A DNA stretch of 9,883 nucleotides from NCBI GenBank assembly GCA_003512705.1, contig DOPF01000046.1:1-9883 (forward strand), given 5' to 3'. Positions 5,201 to 9,883 of this stretch are shown piece after piece. How positions within the stretch are numbered: position 1 is the stretch's first letter; each line of letters starts with the position of its first letter. Under the pieces are notes generated by a model. It searched no databases. It was not told where the DNA came from and saw only the letters and a program-made list of their open reading frames with translations. The stretch comes from Patescibacteria group bacterium (GTDB lineage: Bacteria > Patescibacteriota > Patescibacteriia > Veblenbacterales > UBA10138). The translations under genes were made by a program, and so were the position numbers.

Positions 5201-5722
5201 ATGTACTCTCAAATACCATTAACTAAGAAAGAGCCCAAGCGTCAGGGGAAGTTTGAGGCAAGAGAAGTGGCTGTGCAGAAACGGCACCTAAAGAAAATTT
5301 CCTCATGGGGCGTCGGGGGCGGTCTTGCCGCTCTGGCAATCGGCGGTCTTATTTGGTATGTTGCCACACGGCCTCCGATTCTAGAATCCGACATTGTTTC
5401 CCGCGGCGCTTTCCATTGGCATCCGGAGCTGATTATCTACGTTAAAGGTGAAAAACAGGAGTTGCCGCCAAACATCGGCCTGGGCGCGGTTCATCAGCCG
5501 ATCCATACCCATGATGACAGTGATCAGGGGATTGTTCATATGGAATTTCAAGGTCTGACGCGGAAACAAGACGTAACGCTCGGCCAGTTTTTCAAAAATT
5601 GGGGCAAGAGTATGGAATCATTCGGCACGAATATGAAGATGACCGTGAATGGGGAGGAAAACACAGAATACGAGAATTATATTATGGGGGATAAGGATAA
5701 AATTGAGCTTCGTTTTGACTAA
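5201..5722 (+). CDS. Membrane-anchored protein with HWHP...HTHDDSD metal-site-like motifs
   Basis: The start chosen is the ATG at 5201 (173 aa). It follows the previous stop by 13 bases, is preceded by AAAATAATT like its neighbours, and avoids the 47-base overlap required by the ATG at 5141. The protein has a basic N-terminus (1-33), one helix at about 36-55, and an outer domain of about 115 residues. The domain contains FHWHPEL (71-77), ELPPNIGLG (87-95), IHTHDDSDQGIVHMEF (101-116) and TLGQFFKNWGK (127-137), then a basic beta-rich end. His72, His74, His98, His102, His104 and His113 look like a metal-binding set. I have seen this motif order (HxH, IPxxIG, HTHD, FTLGxFFxxWG) in archaeal and Patescibacteria hypothetical proteins, without a known function. 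It closes the DsbA operon. Confidence 0.85.
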   Translation: MYSQIPLTKKEPKRQGKFEAREVAVQKRHLKKISSWGVGGGLAALAIGGLIWYVATRPPILESDIVSRGAFHWHPELIIYVKGEKQELPPNIGLGAVHQPIHTHDDSDQGIVHMEFQGLTRKQDVTLGQFFKNWGKSMESFGTNMKMTVNGEENTEYENYIMGDKDKIELRFD

Positions 5723-5754
5723 AATATGACCGACGCGCTTCGACTCCTCTTTAG

Positions 5755-5921
5755 GTCATTGCGAGGATCCCGCCTTCGGCTCTGTCTTCGACCCTGAGGC
5801 CCCGAGACCCGAAGGGGGCTCAGGGTCGAAGAGAGCCAGGCCGAAGGAGACGAAGCAATCTTAGTAAAGCACTAATATTAACCAGAGATTGCCTCACCCA
5901 GTCGGACCGGGTCGCAATGAC
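5755..5921. repeat. Palindromic repeat element with GTCATTGCGA ends
   Basis: The ends GTCATTGCGA (5755-5764) and TCGCAATGAC (5912-5921) are perfect 10-bp inverted repeats. Outside them ACGCGCT (5733-5739) and AGCGCGT (5926-5932) are also complementary. Inside is a long hairpin with a perfect 13-bp stem, CTTCGACCCTGAG/CTCAGGGTCGAAG (5787-5799/5819-5831), extended by CCCC/GGGG on the loop side and by CCTTCGG/CCGAAGG on the outside. Beyond it GCAATCT (5855-5861) pairs with AGATTGC (5886-5892), with TTAGT/ACTAA between them. The element encodes nothing. The GTCATTGCGA...GCAATC words are typical of dispersed non-coding repeats in many bacterial genomes, including Patescibacteria. It fills the gap between the DsbA operon and csoR and may weaken read-through. 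Confidence 0.8.
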
Positions 5922-5966
5922 GACCAGCGCGTAAAGTCCTATAAAAGTTATGCACAGGCAGCGGCC

Positions 5967-5993
5967 TTGACATATAGGGTATGGGGGTATAGC
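5967..5993 (+). promoter_or_regulatory. csoR operon promoter with G-tract operator in the spacer
   Basis: TTGACA (5967-5972) is an exact -35. The best -10 is TATAGC (5988-5993) at a 15-base spacing, so the promoter may be weak or need a regulator. Between them lie the tandem half-sites GGGTAT (5977-5982) and GGGGGTAT (5983-5990). G-tracts flanked by TAT/ATA are the usual binding sites of CsoR/RcnR repressors, so autoregulation is likely: metal-free repressor would cover the spacer and -10. Confidence 0.7.
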
Positions 5994-6032
5994 CTATTAA
6001 TAAGTCAATACGGTTAATTATTAAATACCCTA
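5975..6032. promoter_or_regulatory. Widely spaced inverted repeat TAGGGTAT...ATACCCTA
   Basis: TAGGGTAT (5975-5982) and ATACCCTA (6025-6032) are exact reverse complements 42 bases apart; the right copy lies eight bases before the csoR ATG. They may be two operator half-sites used by a CsoR tetramer, one in the promoter and one at the start of the gene. Only the left copy lies upstream of the expected transcript start, so a purely RNA hairpin is unlikely. Confidence 0.45.
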
Positions 6033-6039
6033 AAATTCT

Positions 6040-6312
6040 ATGCTGAATCAAAAGCTAAAAGGTCGCGCCATTCACCGGGCAAAAATCATCGCCGGGCAGT
6101 TGGATGGCTTAGTAAAGGCTATTGAGAACGAGGAGTATTGCCCCACTTTACTAGAACAGTCCTTATCCATCCAAAGGTCGCTCAAAAGCCTAGACAGCTT
6201 TCTGTTGGAGAATCACCTGCGGACTCATGTCAAGCACCAAATGCAGAGCCGGGGCGACGATGAGAAAGCCGTCAAAGAATTGATAAAGGTATACACTTTA
6301 TCAAATAAATAA
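6040..6312 (+). CDS. csoR: CsoR/RcnR-family metal-responsive repressor
   Basis: The 90-aa protein has the size and all-helical plan of the CsoR/RcnR/FrmR family (DUF156). The helix 1 motif RAKIIAGQLDGLVKAIE (13-29) matches the family's RLxRIxGQVxGI pattern, and YCPTLLEQ (33-40) carries the conserved Cys34. Helix 2 has LLENHLRTHVKHQ (55-67). In copper CsoR the ligands are Cys, His and Cys; here they would be Cys34, His59 and His63, so the last Cys is His, as in the nickel/cobalt regulator RcnR. RcnR also uses an N-terminal His, which is not obvious here. The protein should bind its G-tract promoter as a tetramer and release it on metal binding, turning on the efflux operon. It is the first gene of that operon. 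The ATG at 6040 has no Shine-Dalgarno. The family call is firm; the metal (copper or nickel/cobalt) is open. Confidence 0.93.
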   Translation: MLNQKLKGRAIHRAKIIAGQLDGLVKAIENEEYCPTLLEQSLSIQRSLKSLDSFLLENHLRTHVKHQMQSRGDDEKAVKELIKVYTLSNK

Positions 6313-6356
6313 TCCTTCGACAGGCTCAGGATTATGGTGAGCTTGTCGAACCATAA
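6311..6356. repeat. Double hairpin repeat with mutually complementary loops
   Basis: Two small hairpins lie side by side and share bases: AATCC/GGATT (6311-6315/6329-6333) and TTATGG/CCATAA (6332-6337/6351-6356). Their 13-base loops, TTCGACAGGCTCA (6316-6328) and TGAGCTTGTCGAA (6338-6350), are complementary to each other except for one G·T. The loops can thus form one long hairpin, or the arms two short ones. This CTTCGACAGGCTCAGG type of repeat is widespread in bacterial intergenic DNA. It lies between csoR and the next gene, and there is no T-tract. Confidence 0.8.
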
Positions 6357-6367
6357 CATTAAATTTT

Positions 6368-6634
6368 ATGGAACAACTATCACTAAAATTATACGGTTGG
6401 AAATGTGTGTTGGGCGCGGAAATCGTCTACGTTATTTGTCTGTTAGGCGGATTCTTACCTCTGCGGACCGGCCGGGGCATTGAACTTCATCACGCTCTGT
6501 TTGAGACACTACCCGGTTTTACCTGGATAAATTTTACCAGCTTCATCTTGGGGGCGGTCTATCTACTTGTTTTAGCTTGGGTATTCGCCTGGTATTACGT
6601 TTGGATGCACAACACGAGTCTTGTAAGAAAATAA
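6368..6634 (+). CDS. Small two-helix membrane protein, DUF5676-like
   Basis: The 88-aa protein has a first helix at about residues 13-33, a connecting loop containing LHHALFETLPGFTWINF (41-57), and a second helix at about 58-78 ending in a short basic tail. The FTW...SFILGAVYLLVLAWVFAWYY pattern resembles the small DUF5676 family often found in copper-resistance and P-type ATPase operons, but the match is from memory and the length is near the limit. His41 and His42 sit at the membrane surface. No Shine-Dalgarno precedes the ATG, only AAATTTT. It follows csoR across the double-hairpin repeat and is four bases from the next gene, so it is part of the metal operon. Function is unknown. Confidence 0.75.
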   Translation: MEQLSLKLYGWKCVLGAEIVYVICLLGGFLPLRTGRGIELHHALFETLPGFTWINFTSFILGAVYLLVLAWVFAWYYVWMHNTSLVRK

Positions 6635-6638
6635 TTAT

Positions 6639-6854
6639 ATGCATGATCACACCTCGGCCACTCGGACATTACAGCGTTCACATTGGATTGTGATCTGCAT
6701 TTTGGCCATAGCCGTGATCCCCCTAATCGCCAGTTATTGGATCAATATTTTCGGGATTCTGCCATATTTGTTTATATTAGCGTGTCCATTGGTGCATTTG
6801 TTTATGCATAAAGGTCATGGTCAGGCGAGTCACGATCAGCGTGACGAAAAATAA
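6639..6854 (+). CDS. DUF2933 small membrane protein
   Basis: The 71-aa protein starts with MHDH, has one helix at about 15-33, and a second (about 37-55) running into ACPLVHLFMHKGHGQASH (48-65). The CPLxHLFMHxGHG segment is the recognisable core of DUF2933, a family of small His-rich membrane proteins found mainly beside heavy-metal ATPases. His53, His57, His60 and Cys49 could bind metal at the membrane face, and the N-terminal His-x-His adds another possible site. It lies four bases after the previous gene, with AAAATAATTAT before the ATG and no Shine-Dalgarno. Function in the family is not established, but context supports a copper/metal accessory. Confidence 0.85.
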   Translation: MHDHTSATRTLQRSHWIVICILAIAVIPLIASYWINIFGILPYLFILACPLVHLFMHKGHGQASHDQRDEK

Positions 6855-6870
6855 TAGTTAAGCATACAAA

Positions 6871-7053
6871 ATGTTTTCAATTTTTAAAAGATTCAAAAAG
6901 ACCCTACCGCCTAAGCGCCGCCGCGATCCCGTTTGTGGCATGGGGGCGACCGATGCCATCACTGCTGATTACCAAGGTCAATCTTATTACTTTTGTTCTG
7001 ATCACTGCCGGCAGCGATTTGAAAAAGATCCCGCCAGCTTTAGGCGCGCGTAG
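6871..7053 (+). CDS. YHS-domain metal-binding protein
   Basis: This 60-aa protein has a basic N-terminus (about 1-18) and then one complete YHS domain: RDPVCGMGATDAI (18-30), YQGQSYYFCSDHC (34-46) and a closing F-x-x-x-P region. Cys22, Cys42 and Cys46 are the conserved metal-binding cysteines. YHS domains occur alone or fused to copper ATPases and are thought to bind copper or other soft metals. Here the domain stands alone, with a Lys/Arg-rich start and no membrane helix, so it is probably cytoplasmic. It may hand metal to, or buffer metal for, the ATPase downstream. It ends in TAG and is followed after two bases by the next gene. Domain call is firm; role is inferred. Confidence 0.92.
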   Translation: MFSIFKRFKKTLPPKRRRDPVCGMGATDAITADYQGQSYYFCSDHCRQRFEKDPASFRRA

Positions 7054-7055
7054 TC

Positions 7056-7523
7056 ATGCCTGGCCCAATTACTCGATCTATTGGTTATGGCCTAGCGGCC
7101 GCCGCTACTCTGCTCGGTCTGTATTTTGCGGTACTGACACTAGTTTCTGGTTGGAGCTTTGCTCAAAATCAATTTTCACAATTTTGGTATTTTATCTTAA
7201 GTCTGGCCGGCGGGTTTGGTGTGCAGATCGGATTATATAACTATCTAAAAAATCTTATTCACAGCGGGTACAGTGGGGGTAAAGTTCTGGGTGTGACCGG
7301 TACAGCTTCAACTGCGGCTATGATATCTTGCTGCACACACTATCTTGCCAATCTGCTTCCTATTCTAGGAACAGTCGGCCTGGTAACGTTTGTAGCGCAG
7401 TATCAGATTGAGTTGTTTTGGGTTGGTCTGCTATTTAACCTCGGAGGAATTTTCTATATCCTAAACAGAATTATTAAATTTTCTACCACCAGCACCTCCG
7501 CCTTCGGCGGCCAACAAGTATGA
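7056..7523 (+). CDS. Four-helix membrane protein with SCCTHY motif
   Basis: The 155-aa protein has helices at about 9-32, 43-61, 78-113 (probably two short ones) and 118-138, then a Ser/Thr-rich tail. The notable motif is GTASTAAMISCCTHYLANLLPILG (described here by its core at 90-96): Cys92, Cys93 and His95 lie in a helix that continues into a Pro-Ile-Leu-Gly turn. The paired Cys next to His within the membrane could bind copper or be a redox pair. I recall archaeal and Patescibacteria proteins with CCAHH at this place, with no assigned function. It begins two bases after the YHS gene and overlaps the next gene by four bases (ATGA at 7520), so the three are translationally coupled. It may be the membrane partner of the YHS protein; this is inference. 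Confidence 0.82.
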   Translation: MPGPITRSIGYGLAAAATLLGLYFAVLTLVSGWSFAQNQFSQFWYFILSLAGGFGVQIGLYNYLKNLIHSGYSGGKVLGVTGTASTAAMISCCTHYLANLLPILGTVGLVTFVAQYQIELFWVGLLFNLGGIFYILNRIIKFSTTSTSAFGGQQV

Positions 7524-7978
7524 AGCACCTGCTTTACATTATTATTGGTTTAGCCGCTGTTGCTTCTCTCTATTTTGTATATGTTAACCGCGAACAACTG
7601 CCACCTAATCAACGAATTCAACCATCGGCCAATATCACTCCAGACGAGTGGGAAACAAAATCAGATGAGCAGCCCCCCGTAACTGTTATGGTGACGCCAA
7701 TAGAATTTGGCAAAAACATAGAGGTTTGGAAGTTTGATATCGCTTTTGATACTCATTCTGGGAGCTTAGATGATGATTTGCTTAAAGTTGCAGCTCTGAT
7801 TGATGACGGCGGTAATCTATATAAGCCGATAGCTTGGGAAGGGCCGGGGCCGGGTGGCCATCATCGTGAAGGAATCTTGTCGTTTAATGCCATCAATCCG
7901 ACGCCGAAGTATGTAGAGTTGAAAATAAAGGATGTTGGCGGCATCACTGAGCGTTCTTTTAGATGGAATTTAGAATAA
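7520..7978 (+). CDS. Membrane-anchored protein with DTHSG and GGHH motifs
   Basis: The 152-aa protein has one N-terminal helix (about 3-22) that anchors it or serves as a signal, a linker, and a beta-rich outer domain from about 52. Motifs in order are WKFDIAFDTHSGSL (70-83), AALIDDGGNLYKPIAWEG (91-108), PGGHHREGILSF (111-122) and a final strand ending RSFRWNLE. His79, His114 and His115 with nearby Asp residues could form a metal site; the fold looks like an immunoglobulin or cupredoxin-like sandwich, but that is a guess. I recall the same motif order in other bacterial hypothetical proteins without a function. The start overlaps the previous stop (ATGA), which indicates coupling. The anchored domain with a HH motif next to metal genes suggests copper binding outside the membrane. 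Confidence 0.82.
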   Translation: MKHLLYIIIGLAAVASLYFVYVNREQLPPNQRIQPSANITPDEWETKSDEQPPVTVMVTPIEFGKNIEVWKFDIAFDTHSGSLDDDLLKVAALIDDGGNLYKPIAWEGPGPGGHHREGILSFNAINPTPKYVELKIKDVGGITERSFRWNLE

Positions 7979-7981
7979 TTC

Positions 7982-8158
7982 ATGGTTTATCAATGTAAAA
8001 TTTGTAAATTAGAGTACGTTGAGGCCAAAACCGCGAAGGAATGTCAAAATTGGTGCAGTACCCATGACAGCTGTAACTATCTTATTGCTAAACAAGCCAC
8101 TAATAAAGATACGGCCAAGGGTTTATCGGTTGAAGCCGATGAAAGATTTAAAGAATAA
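7982..8158 (+). CDS. 58-aa Cys/His-rich metal-binding protein
   Basis: This short gene encodes MVYQCKICKLEYVEAKTAKE and continues to a TAA at 8156. Cys5 and Cys8 form a CxxC knuckle, and Cys21, Cys25, His28 and Cys31 form a second cluster (CQNWCSTHDSC). The pattern CxxC...CxxWCxxHxSCN is one I recall from small Patescibacteria and archaeal proteins next to heavy-metal ATPases. It has no membrane helix and no signal, so it is probably cytoplasmic and binds zinc or copper as a buffer, chaperone or ribbon-like regulator. The ATG lies three bases after the preceding stop, and 30 bases separate its stop from the ATPase ATG. The frame, spacing and Cys pattern make it real despite its size. Confidence 0.85.
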   Translation: MVYQCKICKLEYVEAKTAKECQNWCSTHDSCNYLIAKQATNKDTAKGLSVEADERFKE

Positions 8159-8174
8159 ATTATTAGCCGGCAGT

Positions 8175-8178
8175 GGAG
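8175..8178 (+). promoter_or_regulatory. Shine-Dalgarno for the ATPase gene
   Basis: GGAG lies ten bases before the ATG at 8189, in a leader that otherwise reads AATAAATAAT. It is weaker than the site at 2276 but supports this start, as does the absence of another in-frame ATG before the metal-binding domain. Confidence 0.5.
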
Positions 8179-8188
8179 AATAAATAAT

Positions 8189-9883
8189 ATGCATAAACAT
8201 AATCATGACCTACATACAGATACAGAAATCATCTACACCTGCCCCATGCACCCTAAAGTGCGTCAGGACAAACCGGGACTGTGTCCGGATTGCGGAATGA
8301 ACTTGGTGCCAATTAAAAGTAAAGCTGGCGAAGGTCATCAACATTCTCATGAGTCCGAAACTTTTGATAAACACGCCGGCCATAGTACCAATATCTTTAA
8401 AACAAAATTTTGGATCAGTTTAGCGTTAAGCGTTCCGGTGGTGGCTTATTCTGATATCGTGCAAAAATTACTTGATTGGCAAGCACCGGTTTTTACTGGC
8501 TCCCAGTACGTGCCGGCTATTTTGGGGTCCATTATTTTTTTCTATGGTGGTTGGATATTTTTAGCAAGTGCGTATAGAGAATTACGAGCCAAATTACCAG
8601 GCATGATGACTTTAATTTCCTTGGCTATTCTGACAGCATACATTTACAGTGTTTATGTAGTTTTGACTGGTGGTGAGCACACATTATTTTGGGAGTTAAG
8701 TACGTTAATTGTAATAATGTTATTAGGACATTGGGTGGAAATGCGGGCTGTAACCGGTGCACAGGGGGCTTTGAAAGAGTTGTCTAAATTACTGCCAGAT
8801 ACCGCGGAAGTCATACGCGATGGTAAGTCAATAATTATACCTCTGGATGAGGTGGTCGTAGGCGACATAGTATTGGTTAAGCCTGGAGGTAAGATACCCA
8901 TAGATGGTGAGGTAATAGACGGTAGTTCAGATGTTGATGAATCACTAGCCACTGGTGAATCCAAACCAGTTGCTAAATTAAAAGGAGCCGAAGTAATTGC
9001 TGGTACGGTAAATGGTGACGGGTCGCTTAAAATTATAGTTACCAAAATAGGTGAGCACACATTTTTAGCTGGGGTAGCGCGTCTAGTGGCCGAAGCGCAG
9101 GCTTCTAAATCACGTTTGCAGCTTTTATCTGACAGAGCAGCTTTTTATTTGACTATCGTAGCAGTGGTAACTGGTGGAGTTACTTTAGCTAGTTGGTTGG
9201 CGGCATCTACTGGAACGGCTTTTGCAGTTGAGCGTATGGTGGCTGTGCTAGTTATTGCCTGTCCTCATGCCCTAGGTTTGGCCATACCACTAGTGTCTTC
9301 AATTTCTACTACCAAAGCCGCACGAAACGGTTTTTTAGTGAAACAACGCCAAGCTTTGGAATCAGCTAGAAATATTGATACGGTGCTATTTGATAAGACG
9401 GGAACATTAACTCGTGGCGAGTATGGGGTAGTGGGTTTATGGTCAAATGGTATAACTGACATTGAGTTACTTCAGTTCGCAGCTTCAGTAAATTCTGGCT
9501 CAGAGCACGTGGTGGCCAAGGCAATGTTAAACAGGGCCCAAGTACAGAATGTTAAATTATTGCCAGTTAGTAATTTTTTGCGCGTTCCTGGAAAAGGGGT
9601 TGAAGCTCAAGTTAATGGTCAATTGGTACGTGTTGGTGGTGAGGCTATGTTGGAAGGGGGCGGCATTAACCTGCCAGAAAAAATTCAGTCAGATATTGTG
9701 ACAGCCGGTAAAGCTGGGCATACTATTATTTATGTATTGCGGAATAAAGAACTGCTTGGTGTAATGGCGTTGGCCGACGTTATTAGAGAAGAGTCACGGC
9801 AAGCGGTCGCTGACCTTAAAGCCATGGGTATCAAAGTAGGTATGATTACCGGTGATAGTGACGAGGTGGCCAAGTGGGTGGCG
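8189..9883 (+). CDS. copB: CPH-type heavy-metal P1B ATPase, CopB-like (3' end outside window)
   Basis: The 565 visible residues are an uninterrupted frame cut off by the window end, about 80% of a normal ATPase. A His-rich start (MHKHNHDLH) precedes a heavy-metal-binding domain with YTCPMHP (16-22) and LCPDCGM (31-37). Helices follow at about 73-93, 107-127 and 139-160. The actuator domain has TGES (255-258), helices flank ACPHALG (357-363) with the CPH metal-transport motif, and the P-domain has DKTGTLT (402-408, Asp402 the phosphorylated residue), GKG (468-470) and MITGD (552-556). CPH is the mark of the P1B-3 CopB-like group, reported to export Cu(I), Cu(II) or Ag(I). The N-domain SEHP motif reads SEHV (438-441): the catalytic His is kept but Pro is lost. 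It is the efflux pump of the csoR operon. Copper is the best guess for the substrate. Confidence 0.95.
   Translation, partial: MHKHNHDLHTDTEIIYTCPMHPKVRQDKPGLCPDCGMNLVPIKSKAGEGHQHSHESETFDKHAGHSTNIFKTKFWISLALSVPVVAYSDIVQKLLDWQAPVFTGSQYVPAILGSIIFFYGGWIFLASAYRELRAKLPGMMTLISLAILTAYIYSVYVVLTGGEHTLFWELSTLIVIMLLGHWVEMRAVTGAQGALKELSKLLPDTAEVIRDGKSIIIPLDEVVVGDIVLVKPGGKIPIDGEVIDGSSDVDESLATGESKPVAKLKGAEVIAGTVNGDGSLKIIVTKIGEHTFLAGVARLVAEAQASKSRLQLLSDRAAFYLTIVAVVTGGVTLASWLAASTGTAFAVERMVAVLVIACPHALGLAIPLVSSISTTKAARNGFLVKQRQALESARNIDTVLFDKTGTLTRGEYGVVGLWSNGITDIELLQFAASVNSGSEHVVAKAMLNRAQVQNVKLLPVSNFLRVPGKGVEAQVNGQLVRVGGEAMLEGGGINLPEKIQSDIVTAGKAGHTIIYVLRNKELLGVMALADVIREESRQAVADLKAMGIKVGMITGDSDEVAKWVA

Noticed and set aside
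5723..6039. Insertion sequence or transposase remnant in the repeat gap
   Set aside because: There is no reading frame of transposase type, and no clear target-site duplication was found next to the 10-bp ends.
6935..7240. 101-aa + strand ORF across the YHS and SCCTHY genes
   Set aside because: It overlaps two genes with clear domains and close junctions, and its own sequence has no family features.
7498..7510. CCGCC-TTC-GGCGG hairpin as a terminator
   Set aside because: It lies within the end of the SCCTHY coding sequence, has no T-tract and is followed at once by the coupled gene. It may be a small mRNA hairpin only.
8653..9060. 135-aa minus-strand ORF
   Set aside because: It lies wholly inside the ATPase actuator region, whose frame is continuous and carries all family motifs. 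It is a shadow frame.
1..9883. CRISPR array, phage genes or alternative genetic code
   Set aside because: No regularly spaced direct repeats and no phage-type proteins are present; TGA ends genes at 826 and 7523, which argues against recoding of TGA to Gly.

Overview
The window looks like chromosomal DNA from a Candidate Phyla Radiation (Patescibacteria) bacterium, probably of the Parcubacteria-like lineages. This is inferred from the kinds of protein seen: very small membrane proteins, a DUF1573–CcdA pair, short Cys/His-rich proteins, and a C-terminal GILNPKIY ending. Short gaps, mostly missing Shine-Dalgarno sequences and hairpin repeats of the CAATCTC/GTCATTGCGA type point the same way. 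TGA, TAA and TAG all end plausible genes, so the standard bacterial code applies. All supported genes lie on the + strand.

Layout. (1) 1-400 is GC-rich and mostly non-coding. It holds strong hairpins, an intrinsic terminator with mirrored A and T tracts (191-228), and a perfect 32-bp palindrome (251-282) followed by TATAAT. (2) 401-826 is a two-helix membrane protein with its own terminator. (3) 895-3251 is an operon: membrane-anchored DUF1573 protein, CcdA-type thiol transporter, and a 319-aa anchored Cys-rich protein. (4) 3308-3763 is a second two-helix Cys protein, apparently read from a leaderless transcript, then a terminator. (5) 3863-5722 is an operon: membrane-anchored DsbA-like protein, a multi-helix protein with an intramembrane GCAACG motif, and an anchored protein with HxH...HTHDD motifs. 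(6) 5723-6039 holds a hairpin repeat element of about 170 bp and the csoR promoter/operator. (7) 6040 to the window end is a metal-response operon: CsoR/RcnR-type repressor, a small two-helix protein, DUF2933, YHS protein, a membrane protein with SCCTH, an anchored GGHH protein, a 58-aa five-Cys protein, and the first 565 residues of a CPH-type P1B ATPase.

How the genes may work together (inference). The left half supplies an extracytoplasmic thiol/disulfide circuit: CcdA moves reducing equivalents across the membrane, and the DsbA-like protein and Cys-bearing anchored proteins act outside. The right half is a metal-sensing and efflux module, most likely for copper, with repressor, soluble and membrane metal-binding accessories, and export ATPase. 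Their adjacency, and the repeated use of paired Cys and His motifs in otherwise unrecognised membrane proteins, suggests one envelope metal/thiol homeostasis island. Several components have no function I can name. The strongest second-look items are the palindromic promoter, the repressor with a Cys-His-His ligand set and an operator inside its own promoter, the two intramembrane paired-Cys proteins, and the repeat hairpins whose loops are complementary.
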